Source of the DNA: Terriglobia bacterium
GTDB taxonomy: Bacteria > Acidobacteriota > Terriglobia > Terriglobales > Acidobacteriaceae
Direction of reading: 5' to 3'
NCBI GenBank assembly: GCA_021324365.1
Contig: JAJPJE010000045.1
Coordinates: 1 to 64,000 of the forward strand
DNA: 64,000 bases
The position numbers and the translations under genes were made by a program. Numbering within the stretch: position 1 is the first letter of the stretch; each line of letters opens with the position of its first letter. A model generated the notes under the pieces. That model made no database searches, had not been told where the DNA came from, and worked only from the letters and a program-made list of their open reading frames with translations. Below, in pieces: positions 9,192 to 19,036 of the stretch.

Positions 9192-11435
9192 TCAGTTCAG
9201 CCGCTTCGGAGTCTCTTTTTCCATTTCCTGGTTGAGCGCAGCCAGCAACTGTTCGCGCTTTGGACTTTTCAATTCTTCCTCTAATTCTCTCAAGGCAAGC
9301 GCAACTACGTGGTAATGGTGCAGACCGGAGTATCGGGGATCCGAGCTGAGTTCCAGCCACAACTTGTGCATGAGTTGCACATCTTCATCGCGCATGCGGG
9401 GAGCATGTGGGCCGAGCAGAAATTCGTGGCGTGTGCCATTGGGTTCTACCACCTCGAGCACCAAGCGCGGCCTGGGTTCCGGCAAGCGCTCCCACGCATC
9501 GCCAGTCAACTTTCCCTGCTCCTCCGGTGTGAGCTTCGTTGACTGTCCACAGACAACACGTACGGACTCAAGCCGTTGAGCGGTCTGCATGATTGTGTCG
9601 AACACATTCACGCCTGGAACGACCAGCAGCGAGACCGGCTTGCCCTCCTTTTCGGCAACTGCCACGACCTTGGAGAACAGTTCCTGCTCGTAGGTATCGA
9701 AGACATCCTTTGCTTCCATCACCGTGCTGCCACTAAACGAATGTTCACGGGGACTGAGGCGGGCAGTCATCACAACCGCGTCCTGCTTAGTGGTGTCGGT
9801 ACGATGAAGCGTATCGCGCAAGTAGTAGAGATTCCGCGGATCTCGCACCGAGACCAGCACGTTGCCGCGCCGTACCTGCAGAGTGCTGTGATCGAGTTCC
9901 GGATTGCCGTAAACACGGAACTGCTCCAACACCTCGCCCTTTCCGGCGCGCTGCCGGGCCGTATAGTGTTCCGATGCCACTAGGATTCCAAAGAAGATCA
10001 GACTGAAGCTGACGCCCGCGATGGTAGCTTCCTGCTTGGTAAACAGATTCACGACCGCGGTCGAAAAAAGAACGATCGCGATAAAGACAAGTCCGACCGG
10101 AATTTCCTTGCCTTTAATGTGGAGGTTGCCAGGAACCTTAAATTCGCGTCCTTCCACCGGCTTAAAGCGCAGCACCAGCACGGCCAGTGTCATGAAAGAA
10201 AAACTCCAGATGACACCGAACGCGTACAAAGCTGCCAGGAAATACACGTTGCCACGACTTACGACAACTGTGACTGCCTGCAGTAACGCGACAAGATTCA
10301 CAACACGATATGTGGTGCCGAAACGCTTGTGCGGCTTCTGGAACCACGGAGTCATCACCCCGTCTTCCGCAAGCCGGTTCAAAACACCACTCGCGCCGAT
10401 GATGGAGGTGTTGGCCGCCCCGGAAAGAATCAGGATGCCTACGAGAACAACGAAGCCCTGGAAGATCAGCTTTGCTAATTGGGGCCCGCTAACGAACATT
10501 GCGAGTCCGCTAATAAGATTGCCAAAGTAATCTGGCCGGATGTGGTCCGGAATAATCATTACTGCGAAGAACGACACGAGGGACGTGAACAGCAGGCTGT
10601 AAATGAAGATCACGAATCCGGCGCGTTCGAGGTTCTTTAGCTTCGGGCTTTCGATCTCGCGATTCACCTGCGCCAGCGTTTCTTCGCCGCTCATGGCCAG
10701 TACCGAATGCCCGAAGCCGACCAGCAGCATGATGATCGTAATATGGGCAGCACCAGTGCCGAATAGCCAACCCAGGGACTCCTTGCTGAAGGTGATGGTG
10801 TGAGGTGAGGGCAGAGGCGGCAGGTGAGCGCCTATCTTGATGATCGTGTAACAGCACCAGACAATCAGCATCACCACCATCACCGTGGTGATCTTCATGA
10901 TCTTCAGTGCTTTGTCGCTCGACTCGTGAATTCCCTCGACATTTTTCCACCAGAAATAGACTGTTACTGCGATCGCAAATGCCGCAGCAAAGTAGTTGTC
11001 ATTGAACTGGACAGAATGGTGCGCGTAACGAAATAGATCGTGTACGAAGCCGGCCAGGTACAAACCAGCTGCGACGGCGCTGATAGGCCCGGTAAGGATG
11101 TAGTCAAACAGCAACGCCGAAACGGAGAAGCGCGCCAGGGTGGGCCCAAGTGCTTCTTTCACGACGCGATACACGCCGCCGCGCACAAACATGGTACTCG
11201 ATTCGACGTATACTGCCCGCACGGCATAGCTGAACAGCATCACCGCGAGGATGAACCACGGCGCGCTCTTGCCGATTACCTTTTCGGCATCGCCGCCCGC
11301 GTAATAGGCAGACGAGGCGAGGTCCGACAACACGATGGCCGCGACCCGCCAGAAAGAGATAAAGCTCAACATCACCGTGGTCGCGATGAAGACGGGTACT
11401 GTGTGGCGCTTCAGATTCTCGGCTGTCGTGGACAT
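9192..11435 (-). CDS. APC superfamily permease with long cytosolic C-terminal domain
   Basis: The 747-residue protein has an N-terminal amino acid/polyamine/organocation carrier of about 12 membrane spans (residues 12-500). This includes the first-helix region VMLSFISFWRVAAIVLSDLASSAYYAGG and the later GEETLAQVNREIESPKLKNLERAG. About 240 soluble residues follow. Two stretches of the tail, LVSVRDPRNLYYL and SLLVVPGVNVFDTIMQTAQRLESVRVV, look like an alpha/beta (UspA-like) fold. Bacterial APC carriers with such tails exist, and the tail is thought to be regulatory. The substrate is unknown. ATG 11435 is the natural start, preceded by a 184-base region that contains a terminator for the gene behind it. 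Confidence 0.8.
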   Translation of the reverse strand: MSTTAENLKRHTVPVFIATTVMLSFISFWRVAAIVLSDLASSAYYAGGDAEKVIGKSAPWFILAVMLFSYAVRAVYVESSTMFVRGGVYRVVKEALGPTLARFSVSALLFDYILTGPISAVAAGLYLAGFVHDLFRYAHHSVQFNDNYFAAAFAIAVTVYFWWKNVEGIHESSDKALKIMKITTVMVVMLIVWCCYTIIKIGAHLPPLPSPHTITFSKESLGWLFGTGAAHITIIMLLVGFGHSVLAMSGEETLAQVNREIESPKLKNLERAGFVIFIYSLLFTSLVSFFAVMIIPDHIRPDYFGNLISGLAMFVSGPQLAKLIFQGFVVLVGILILSGAANTSIIGASGVLNRLAEDGVMTPWFQKPHKRFGTTYRVVNLVALLQAVTVVVSRGNVYFLAALYAFGVIWSFSFMTLAVLVLRFKPVEGREFKVPGNLHIKGKEIPVGLVFIAIVLFSTAVVNLFTKQEATIAGVSFSLIFFGILVASEHYTARQRAGKGEVLEQFRVYGNPELDHSTLQVRRGNVLVSVRDPRNLYYLRDTLHRTDTTKQDAVVMTARLSPREHSFSGSTVMEAKDVFDTYEQELFSKVVAVAEKEGKPVSLLVVPGVNVFDTIMQTAQRLESVRVVCGQSTKLTPEEQGKLTGDAWERLPEPRPRLVLEVVEPNGTRHEFLLGPHAPRMRDEDVQLMHKLWLELSSDPRYSGLHHYHVVALALRELEEELKSPKREQLLAALNQEMEKETPKRLN

Positions 11436-11486
11436 TCTTGGATTAGATAGCTTCTATTGGAGGCTAAGAACTCCGACCTGTTTCGA

Positions 11487-11519
11487 TTAATAATAAACGC
11501 GCCGGCCTGCTCAGGCGCG
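11487..11519 (-). terminator. Rho-independent terminator of the RDD gene
   Basis: Read on the minus strand, CGCGCC and GGCGCG (11519-11514 and 11503-11498) form a 6-bp GC stem around a 10-base loop, followed by TTTATTATTAA. It lies about 100 bases beyond the RDD gene stop. Confidence 0.6.
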
Positions 11520-11619
11520 AATAGCAGTCTAGAGCAGTGCTGGATAAAGTACCAACCCCTAAGCTGGCACTCAGAGCCGCAGTTTTTCGTTCAGAACAAT
11601 CAGCTTTGTTGATGTCGGG

Positions 11620-12945
11620 TTACTGTGACCTCAGGTAAGTGTGTGTGATCCGGTCATGCCAGCAGATCTGATCCTCGTCGATGAATGCCCACAGTAAGCC
11701 CAAGCCCAGCGAAAGACACGAGAGCTGCAAGGCGGCGGCGCGGAACTTACGGGTGGTGCGCCGCACCGGCGCTGAGTCGAACGTTACCAGTCGAAGCCGC
11801 GCTAGAGACATCCCGATCGTGCGGCCGTTATGTACGAGAAACAGGTAGTTGTAGATCGCCCAAAGCGTGGCCGGGACAACGGTTAGGACAAGTAGCGCAG
11901 TGCGTTTGTCCGCGAACAGCGCTGGCCCGCAGATTTTCATCCCGATGGTGGCGAACAATGCAAAGGCTGCCAGCACCAGGATGCAATCGACAGCGCTGGA
12001 GAAGAGCCTTTGTGGGAGGGGTGCTATGTCCAGAGCCGGTTCGAGAAGATGAGGATCTATCTCTGCACTTGCCGGATCCAGTTCGATATCCGACAGGGGA
12101 GGTGGGGGCGCCGGGATATTCTCAGGTACATCGAGAATTCGTGGTGAATCCAGCACGGGTTCGGCCAACTCCACAGGATTGACAGCCGGAGCAAGGTAGT
12201 TAGTCCTTGGGAATTCGATCAGCTTGCCAACGTCCGGGGGCAGCGGCGGGACTGTTTCGTCTTCTACAACCTTCGTCGGCTGAGCGAACAATCCGGTGAC
12301 ATCCATAGGACGCGTGCTCGCCTGCAGGTCTGGAGCTGCGCTGCCCATGTGAGAGGGTGTCCATAACTGTGTATCCGCCAAGTTGTCCGTCGAAAAACTG
12401 GCGTCTGACTCCGCCAAACCACCCTCAGGTTGTAGAAAGACATGATTGGCGGCGGTGGATTCGAAAGAAAAGTCCAGCGAGCTCTGACCGAGTTGTTCGC
12501 GCCGCCGAGCCTTGTACTTGCTCAGCCGGGTACTCAGTTCATTTTTCCAATTGATGGGGTCGTCCGGCTTAGAACTGCGGCTGTCGGTATTCTCGATGGG
12601 AACCGTCTCGCTCATGTCTCCAGGGCCTGCGCTTCGTGCGCGTTGCAAACTCTCCGCCAACGTCGAGCTGGCAATGAGGGCAGCTTCTTCTTCCTCTTCC
12701 TCTGCTGGTGAACTGCTCGTCGAAGCGAGGCTCGAAGCAAACTGCTCTTCGCTGGGATCGTAAGAGTCGGGATCGGAAAACGCGATCCGGCGCGACACTT
12801 CGACCTCGGGCTCCGAGCAACGGCAGAGCTCGCCACAGGTCTTGCAGGCCATCGCCGATGGAAGAACGCCGAGAGTCGAAACCATCATACCCCCAGTTAA
12901 GCTTCCGGCTATTTTGTTTCCCGGTACCGGCGTGTTACCTTGCAA
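11620..12945 (-). CDS. RDD family membrane protein with Cys-rich N-terminus
   Basis: The 441-residue reading begins with TTG 12945, which has AGGGGG in front. Alternative starts are ATG 12888 and ATG 12852 (MACKTCGELCRC), so the N-terminus is uncertain. A zinc-ribbon-like cluster (C-x2-C-x3-C-x-C) is followed by about 270 acidic, Ser/Pro-rich residues that look disordered. The C-terminal RDD domain (about residues 305-441) has three membrane spans, including PQRLFSSAVDCILVLAAFALF, the NGRTIGMSLARLRLV motif, and the ending CWHDRITHTYL. RDD proteins are poorly understood; some act as Na+/H+ antiporters. It is divergent from lptD with only 66 bases between them. Confidence 0.8.
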   Translation of the reverse strand: MQGNTPVPGNKIAGSLTGGMMVSTLGVLPSAMACKTCGELCRCSEPEVEVSRRIAFSDPDSYDPSEEQFASSLASTSSSPAEEEEEEAALIASSTLAESLQRARSAGPGDMSETVPIENTDSRSSKPDDPINWKNELSTRLSKYKARRREQLGQSSLDFSFESTAANHVFLQPEGGLAESDASFSTDNLADTQLWTPSHMGSAAPDLQASTRPMDVTGLFAQPTKVVEDETVPPLPPDVGKLIEFPRTNYLAPAVNPVELAEPVLDSPRILDVPENIPAPPPPLSDIELDPASAEIDPHLLEPALDIAPLPQRLFSSAVDCILVLAAFALFATIGMKICGPALFADKRTALLVLTVVPATLWAIYNYLFLVHNGRTIGMSLARLRLVTFDSAPVRRTTRKFRAAALQLSCLSLGLGLLWAFIDEDQICWHDRITHTYLRSQ

Positions 12946-13011
12946 GTTCCCCCTGCGAAAGCACGTTGACGGACAACATGAGCGGACGTTTGGGGTTGAA
13001 CCAATGGCGCG

Positions 13012-15462
13012 ATGACCCTCCGCAGCAGAATCCTGATCGCAGCGGCCATAGTTTGTCTGGCCGCGATATTGTCAGCCTCAGGATTCGCGCAAATCACTCC
13101 GCGGCCAGCCAGCCCTCCTCCATCGGAAGAAGTTGTAATCGAAGCTGCGCAACAGGAAAAAGTCGGCGATGTGTATCACTTGCGCGGAAACGTCGTCATT
13201 ACCGCCCACAACTACGTCATGCGCGCCGACGAGATTACCTACAACTCCGCCACTGGCGAGATTGAAGCCACGGGGCATCTGATCTTCGATGGCGGTCCGC
13301 ACGACGAGCATATCCAGGCGACACGCGCTACGTACAATCGCATTACCGACTCAGGCAAGTTCTACAACGTCGTCGGCAGCACGGGGGCCCGATTTCGCGG
13401 CAGCCACGTGCTTCTGACGTCGTCCAACCCGTTCGCTTTCAAGGGAAAGATGGTCGAGAAGATAGGGCGTGATTTATTCATCGTCCACAATGGAACCGTG
13501 ACGGATTGCCGCCTGGAAAGTCCGAAATGGACCTTTCAGACTCAGAAAGCCGTCGTACTGCTGGGCGAAAATGCGAAGCTGTACCACGCGACATTTCACT
13601 TTTTCTATATTCCGATCTTCTACTTTCCTTACACGCGGCTACCTGCGGAACGTATCGGGCGCCAGTCGGGATTCCTGATTCCAGACATCGGGCAGTCATC
13701 GTTGAAAGGAACCATCCTGGGTGACGCGTTCTACTGGGCTATTAACCGTAGTATGGATGCGACGCTGGGTGCCGAATATTACTCCGCAATAGGTTGGGCG
13801 CAGCATGGTCAATTTCGGTCACGGCTAACCCAGACCTCTTTTCTTAATGCGGACTACTTCGGCGTACTTGATCGCAACTATGGCGTAGGCGGCGTCAACC
13901 AGACCGGCGAAGAACTGCACGCAGATGGCGCGGCGCAGCTTCCCTGGGGATTCCGCGGCGTCGCCAACATCGATTACCTCAGCTCGTATCTCTTTCGCCA
14001 GACCTTCTCTGAAAGCTTCACCCAGGCGACAAACTCCGAGACGAATTCCGTCGCTTTTGCTTCTAAATCTACCGATGGGTACTTCGTCAGTTTGATGGCC
14101 TCCCGCTACCAGAACTTCCAGAGCACGGCGAAAGGAGATTCGATCACCATTCTCCACATGCCAAGCCTGGACCTCGGAAGTGCGGAGCATTCATTGGGGT
14201 CCACGCCGATCAAGTGGAGTTACGATAGCGCCCTGCAGGGCGTTTCCCGCCGTGAGCCCGGCTTCGTGACCGACAACCTTGTTGGCCGTTTTGATGTAAA
14301 TCCACGCGCGGCTCTGCCCCTCCATTTTCATCAGTGGGATATTCGTCCGGAGGTCTCCGTCGACAACACCTACTACACGCAAGATCTCGTGGCCGGTTCC
14401 GGCATCGGCATTCCGGGCAGCCAGGGCGTAAATCGCAAAGCAGTAGAGGCTACAATCGAGATTAGACCGCCGGCGGTAGAGCGAATCTTCGACAAACCCC
14501 TATTCAGCCATCGCCTGAAACACGTGGTCGAGCCCCGCTTCGTGTATCGCAACGTGACGGGAGTCAACAATTTTTCGCAAATCATCCGCTTCGATGCGCG
14601 CGACATTCTGACGGACACCAACGAAGTGGAGTATTCCATCACCAACCGCCTTTACGCGAAACCCACGAAGGCTCCGAAAAATTGCGTGCCGGAAACAACG
14701 ACGAATGAAATTCCCGGCAGAGGCGAGCAGGCTCTGCCGACGGCTCCACAAACCTTGCCGTCGAGCTTTGCCAAGCAACCGGAAACCAAATCGCCGTGCG
14801 GAGCAACTGCTGCCGGTCACCAGATATTCAGTTGGGAAGTCATTCAGAAGTATTTTTTGGATCCGACCTTCGGTGGCGCACTGGTTTCGGGCCAGCAGAA
14901 CGTGTTCACCACAACCGCGGAATTGACGGGTATCGCTTTCCTGACGGCACCGCGCCGCTTTTCACCGGTGGTCTCCCGCATGTGGGTGGAAACCGGCCAC
15001 AACACGGATGTCGAATGGCATCTCGACTACGATCCGATCAGCGGCCACATCAACGCTAGCACCGCTTATGTGACACACCATTTCAAAGACTACTTCGTCG
15101 CAGGCAGCACCGCGTATGTGCGCGTAGTAGGCGAAACGATTCCGGTGGCGCCGACGCCGCAGAACCCGAATCCGGCTCCCGCGCCGCTCGAATTCAACCA
15201 GTTTCGCTGGCTGGTAGGATACGGCAACCCCAACAAACGTGGGATCAGCGCCGCGACGAATATTGGCTTCGATGTGACAAACCAGTATTTGCAGTACGCG
15301 GCGGTGCAAAGCAGTTACAACTGGGACTGCTGTGGAATCAGCGTCGAATTCCGCCGCCTCGCCCTGGGTGCGGTGCGCAATGAGAACCAGTATCGTTTTG
15401 CATTGAGCCTGACAAACATTGGGACGTTCGGAAACTTGAGAAGGCAGGAAAGGCTGTTCTGA
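13012..15462 (+). CDS. lptD: LPS-assembly protein LptD
   Basis: The 816-residue protein has a signal peptide (residues 1-26), then an OstA/LptA-like beta-jellyroll (about 35-150) with YHLRGNVVITAHNYVMRADE and YNSATGEIEATGHLIFDGG. A large LptD beta-barrel follows, including FYIPIFYFPYTRLPAERIGRQSGFL. LptD with lipoprotein LptE inserts lipopolysaccharide into the outer leaflet of the outer membrane. A Pro/Thr-rich segment with two Cys residues (about 550-600) interrupts the barrel. The start is ATG 13012 with a weak ribosome site. It fits the lipid A and Bam genes downstream. It is convergent with a broken M20 peptidase gene. Confidence 0.88.
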   Translation: MTLRSRILIAAAIVCLAAILSASGFAQITPRPASPPPSEEVVIEAAQQEKVGDVYHLRGNVVITAHNYVMRADEITYNSATGEIEATGHLIFDGGPHDEHIQATRATYNRITDSGKFYNVVGSTGARFRGSHVLLTSSNPFAFKGKMVEKIGRDLFIVHNGTVTDCRLESPKWTFQTQKAVVLLGENAKLYHATFHFFYIPIFYFPYTRLPAERIGRQSGFLIPDIGQSSLKGTILGDAFYWAINRSMDATLGAEYYSAIGWAQHGQFRSRLTQTSFLNADYFGVLDRNYGVGGVNQTGEELHADGAAQLPWGFRGVANIDYLSSYLFRQTFSESFTQATNSETNSVAFASKSTDGYFVSLMASRYQNFQSTAKGDSITILHMPSLDLGSAEHSLGSTPIKWSYDSALQGVSRREPGFVTDNLVGRFDVNPRAALPLHFHQWDIRPEVSVDNTYYTQDLVAGSGIGIPGSQGVNRKAVEATIEIRPPAVERIFDKPLFSHRLKHVVEPRFVYRNVTGVNNFSQIIRFDARDILTDTNEVEYSITNRLYAKPTKAPKNCVPETTTNEIPGRGEQALPTAPQTLPSSFAKQPETKSPCGATAAGHQIFSWEVIQKYFLDPTFGGALVSGQQNVFTTTAELTGIAFLTAPRRFSPVVSRMWVETGHNTDVEWHLDYDPISGHINASTAYVTHHFKDYFVAGSTAYVRVVGETIPVAPTPQNPNPAPAPLEFNQFRWLVGYGNPNKRGISAATNIGFDVTNQYLQYAAVQSSYNWDCCGISVEFRRLALGAVRNENQYRFALSLTNIGTFGNLRRQERLF

Positions 15463-15505
15463 TCTGCCTGTGTGGCGCGGACATTCCTGTCCTCGGGCCT
15501 AGCCT

Positions 15506-16728
15506 TCATACCTCTTCCACCAACCTCGCCAACAACGCTGTTCTGCGCACCAGTTCTGAGATCAGAACGGACTCATTTCGTGCGTGCGCCCCTTCGCCGA
15601 CAGCCCCTAGGCCGTCGAGGGTTGGAATGCCCAATCCGGCGGTGAAATTGCCATCCGATCCCCCACCAACTGCGGCTTCGTCCAGGTGCCAACCGATTTC
15701 GCAAGCGATGGTCTGTGCCTTGCGAAACAGGCCTACAACTTTGTCGCTCCGTTCAAGCGGAGGGCGGTTGATCCCACCGCTGACTTCCAGCTTGCACCGT
15801 CGGTCGAACGGCTTCAGGGAATGAAACTTCTTATCGACGGCCTTCGCCTGCGAAGTTGACGTGATTCGCAAGTCAAACTCGGCCTCGGCTTCGTCCGCAA
15901 CCACGTTTGTTCTCGTGCCGCCACGGATGACACCCGGGTTCACCGTGATGCCCTTTTTCAGGTCCGTGAACTTCGATATCTCGGCGACTTGTTTGGAGAG
16001 TTCGAGAATCGCGCTCGCCCCATTTTCGAAGTCGAGTCCGGCATGAGCTGCGCGTCCATTCACCTTCAGGGTGTAATCGCCGACGCCCTTGCGAGCGGTC
16101 TTCAGAGCGCCGTTCAGACCGAAGGCGGGTTCCACAACCAGTACGGCAGCGCATTTTTTGGCGATGGACTCGGTAAGCGGCCGCGAGCTTTCGCTGCCCA
16201 CCTCTTCGTCCGTGACCAGCATGACCGTCACCGGCCTCGGCAGTTTCCCGCGCACGCGCTGGAGTGCCTCGATGGCAAAGATCATCTGTGCGATTCCAGA
16301 TTTCATGTCGAGTACGCCAGGACCCCCAGGCGACCATCCGCTTCGCGAAAGGGCATGGTCCGTAGCGTGCCTACTTCCCAAACTGTGTCGAAATGTCCAA
16401 GCAACAAGACGGCGCGCTGGCGGCTTTCGGCGGCAAAATACACCTGCAAATGCGCACCGAATCTGGCTGCCGGATGAAACTGAACTCGTCCGCCTCTCCC
16501 GGAGAAAGCGCTTGCCAATCTCTCACCAAGCAGGTCTACTGACTTTTTGTGGTGGCTTGGTGATTCCAACTCCACCATGTGGCGGACGCTTTCGATGATG
16601 GCGCTTTGTCGCCCTTCCAAATAGCGAATCAGCTGCGTGAGTTTTCCCTCCGCGTTTTCCAGCACGCTGTTTGGCCGTTTACGGCGCGCTTCCGTTGAAC
16701 TGACTGCTGGTTTTGCTGTTCTCTTCAT
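15506..16728 (-). pseudogene. M20 family peptidase (carboxypeptidase G2-like), interrupted by a one-base frameshift
   Basis: Two overlapping minus-strand frames together make one M20 metallopeptidase. The upstream part (16728-16303) carries VLLLGHFDTVW with zinc ligand His and catalytic-region Asp, and ends DGRLGVLAYST. The downstream part (to 15506) resumes with GGPGVLDMKSG, the bridging Asp, then TDEEVGSESS with the catalytic Glu pair, VVEPA, and the terminal His in GEGAHARNESV. If the C run at 16323-16327 (GGGGG on the coding strand) had one more base, the join would read DGRLGGPGVLDMKSG, the family consensus. All catalytic residues survive, so the break is recent, a sequencing error, or recoded. 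The family hydrolyses N-acyl amino acids or C-terminal Glu. Confidence 0.82.
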
Positions 16729-16824
16729 CAGATTGCGTATAATTTCCGTTTACTTTGACACCGCCTGTTTTGCCACTACGGAAGCATCACGGCACAAAGG
16801 CTGTCTGCGAGACTCGGAACGTAA

Positions 16825-17346
16825 ATGACTGAAACTGCGCTCAACCCCGCCAGCGCCACTGAGGCAGCCACCACTGTGCTCGATATTGTCGAGATACAGA
16901 AAATCCTGCCGCATCGCTATCCGTTCCTGCTGATCGACCGTGTCATTGAAATTCAGCGTAAGCAGCGCATTGTCGCGTTGAAAAACGTTACCGTCAATGA
17001 ACCTTTTTTTGCGGGCCATTTCCCGGGATTTCCGATTATGCCAGGAGTGTTGATGGTGGAAGCGATGGCGCAGGCCGGAGGGGCGCTCCTCCTGACCGAA
17101 ATCCCCGACCGCGATCACAAACTGATGGTCTTTACCGGTATCGAGCGCGCGCGTTTCCGCCGTCCGGTCACGCCGGGAGACCAGTTGAAGATCGTAGTCG
17201 ATGTCCTTGCCTGGCGCAGCACTGCGGTGCGTATGCAAGGAGAAGTCTTCGTCGGAGAAAAGCTGGTCGCCGAAGCAGTAGTCACCTGCCGGCTGGTGGA
17301 CAGGGAGCCGCCCGCAACCACATCGGCTCCTGAAAATAGAGAATGA
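16825..17346 (+). CDS. fabZ: 3-hydroxyacyl-[ACP] dehydratase FabZ
   Basis: The 173-residue hot-dog-fold protein has [13 protein letters not shown] (28-40) and the active-site helix [20 protein letters not shown] with catalytic His65 and Glu79. FabZ dehydrates beta-hydroxyacyl-ACP in fatty acid elongation and competes with LpxA for the 3-hydroxyacyl-ACP pool. Here it sits 16 bases upstream of lpxA, the classic arrangement. The N-terminus has about 20 extra Ala/Thr-rich residues compared with E. coli. A TATAAT hexamer at 16738-16743 could be its -10 element, but the -35 is poor. Confidence 0.95.
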   Translation: MTETALNPASATEAATTVLDIVEIQKILPHRYPFLLIDRVIEIQRKQRIVALKNVTVNEPFFAGHFPGFPIMPGVLMVEAMAQAGGALLLTEIPDRDHKLMVFTGIERARFRRPVTPGDQLKIVVDVLAWRSTAVRMQGEVFVGEKLVAEAVVTCRLVDREPPATTSAPENRE

Positions 17347-17362
17347 GATCCGCGCGAGCCTG

Positions 17363-18139
17363 ATGCCGATACATCCCACAGCAATTATCGATCCAGCAGC
17401 AAAGGTTCCGGAATCCTGTCATATCGGTCCATATTGCGTTGTGGGCGCCGGCGTCGAACTTGGCGACAGTTGCGAGCTGATTTCGCACGTCGTCATTCAC
17501 GGCCCCACGCGCATCGGCAGCAACAATCGTATTTTTCCTTTCGCTGCTATTGGCATTGAACCGCAGGATATTTCTTACCGTGGCGAACCGACCCGCCTGG
17601 AAATTGGCAACGACAACGTTATTCGCGAGTACGTCACCATCAATCGCGGAACGAATAAGGGCGGTGGAACCACGCGCATTGGCAGTCACATCCTGATCAT
17701 GGCGTACTCACACATCGGGCACGACTGCCAGATCGGCGATCATGCCATGCTGGTAAACGCTGCGACGCTTGCCGGACATGTCACGGTCGAAGAATGGGCC
17801 GTCGTAGGCGCCTTGTGCCCGGTGCACCAGTTCGTGCGCATCGGAGCGCATTCCTACATCGGCGGCGGGACTACCATCACGCAGGATGTTCTGCCTTTTT
17901 CAATGACCAGCGCAGTCCGTGATGTGCATGCCTTCAGCTTTAACAAAGTTGGACTGGAACGCCGCGGCTTCAGCAAGGAACGGATCACGCAACTGCATCA
18001 TGCATACAAGATTCTCCTGGCATCGAAACTGAACACCTCGCAGGCACTGGAAAAATTGAAGAGTGAGCCGGCGCACAGCGAGGACGTGGAGTTGCTGATT
18101 CGGTTCATCGAGTCGTCAGATCGCGGCGTGATCAAATAG
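17363..18139 (+). CDS. lpxA: Acyl-ACP--UDP-N-acetylglucosamine O-acyltransferase LpxA
   Basis: The 258-residue left-handed beta-helix enzyme has hexapeptide repeats from residue 1 (IHPTAIIDPAAKV) and the active-site region SHIGHDCQIGDH with His117 and the likely catalytic His120. A C-terminal helical domain (FSKERITQLHHAYKILL) follows. It adds the first 3-hydroxyacyl chain to UDP-GlcNAc, the first step of lipid A synthesis. Order and spacing (fabZ-lpxA-lpxI) show a lipid A operon. The Gfo/Idh dehydrogenase two genes downstream raises the question of whether the acceptor is a 3-amino sugar (see findings). Confidence 0.95.
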   Translation: MPIHPTAIIDPAAKVPESCHIGPYCVVGAGVELGDSCELISHVVIHGPTRIGSNNRIFPFAAIGIEPQDISYRGEPTRLEIGNDNVIREYVTINRGTNKGGGTTRIGSHILIMAYSHIGHDCQIGDHAMLVNAATLAGHVTVEEWAVVGALCPVHQFVRIGAHSYIGGGTTITQDVLPFSMTSAVRDVHAFSFNKVGLERRGFSKERITQLHHAYKILLASKLNTSQALEKLKSEPAHSEDVELLIRFIESSDRGVIK

Positions 18140-18181
18140 TTGTCAGGAGCTTGAACAACTGACAACTAGCAACTGACAACT

Positions 18182-19036
18182 ATGAAACTCGGCCTGATAG
18201 CCGGCAACGGACGCTTTCCCTTCCTGGTACTGGAAGCCGCAAAAGCACGCGGCATGGAAGTTGTCGTCGCTGCCATCAAAGAAGAGACTTTTCCTGAGAT
18301 CGAGAAGTCCGGCGCCGAGTCGGTTCACTGGTTATCTCTGGGTGAACTCTCGAAGCTGATCAAGGTGTTTCATCGCGAGGGGGTGGAGCGTGCCGTCATG
18401 GCCGGCCAGGTGAAACACACGCAGATTTTCTCCAGTATTCGGCCCGATTGGCGTCTCGCCAAACTTCTGCTTTCACTCGGAACCCGTAATACCGACTCGC
18501 TGATCGGCGGCGTTGCAAAGGTTCTGGCCGACGAAGGTATCACGCTTATCTCATCCACTGAACTGCTCGAGCCTTTGCTGGCGAAAAAGGGTACGCTGAC
18601 GAAGCGGCATCCTTCCGAGCACGAAAAGAAAGATATCGTTTATGGTCGAACCGTTGCTCGTCACCTGGCACAGTACGATATTGGTCAAACGGTAATCGTT
18701 GCCGGTTCGGCTTGCGTTGCCGTCGAGGCGATGGAAGGCACGGATGCAGCGATCGAGCGTGCTGGGCACATCATGCACAGTCTCGCGGAAGGCGGAGATA
18801 CCTCTACTCTGGCGCGCGACCTGGTAGTGGTAAAGGTCGCGAAGCCAAAACAGGATATGCGCTTTGACGTGCCGGTGATCGGCGTGAAGACCATTCAAAC
18901 CATGAAGCGGGCGAAAGCGACTTGTCTCGCGATCGATCCCGGCAAGTGCCTGTTGATTGACGGCACCGAGATCATCACGGCTGCTAACCGCGCGGGTATC
19001 GCCATCGTCTCTGGTGACGTGGAGAAGGGCAAATGA
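18182..19036 (+). CDS. lpxI: UDP-2,3-diacylglucosamine diphosphatase LpxI (DUF1009)
   Basis: The 284-residue protein matches LpxI: the N-terminal KLGLIAGNGRFPFLVLEAAK, the central VERAVMAGQVKHTQIF, and the C-terminal KPKQDMRFDVPVIGVKTIQTM. LpxI hydrolyses UDP-2,3-diacylglucosamine to lipid X and UMP, replacing the unrelated LpxH in many lineages. ATG 18182 directly abuts a short repeat (CAACTGACAACTAG / CAACTGACAACT) that fills the 42-base gap after lpxA. The last four bases overlap the start of the DinB gene. lpxB, often next in this order, is not in the window. Confidence 0.93.
   Translation: MKLGLIAGNGRFPFLVLEAAKARGMEVVVAAIKEETFPEIEKSGAESVHWLSLGELSKLIKVFHREGVERAVMAGQVKHTQIFSSIRPDWRLAKLLLSLGTRNTDSLIGGVAKVLADEGITLISSTELLEPLLAKKGTLTKRHPSEHEKKDIVYGRTVARHLAQYDIGQTVIVAGSACVAVEAMEGTDAAIERAGHIMHSLAEGGDTSTLARDLVVVKVAKPKQDMRFDVPVIGVKTIQTMKRAKATCLAIDPGKCLLIDGTEIITAANRAGIAIVSGDVEKGK

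Noticed and set aside
16738-16743. TATAAT as a promoter for fabZ
   Set aside because: The best -35 candidate (TTGCTG) is 19 bases away and the region is the start of the M20 gene on the other strand, so I mention it but do not list it as a promoter.
18138-18181. CAACTGACAACT direct repeats before lpxI as an operator
   Set aside because: They look like the simple intergenic repeats seen elsewhere and sit inside an operon, directly against the start codon, with no dyad symmetry.
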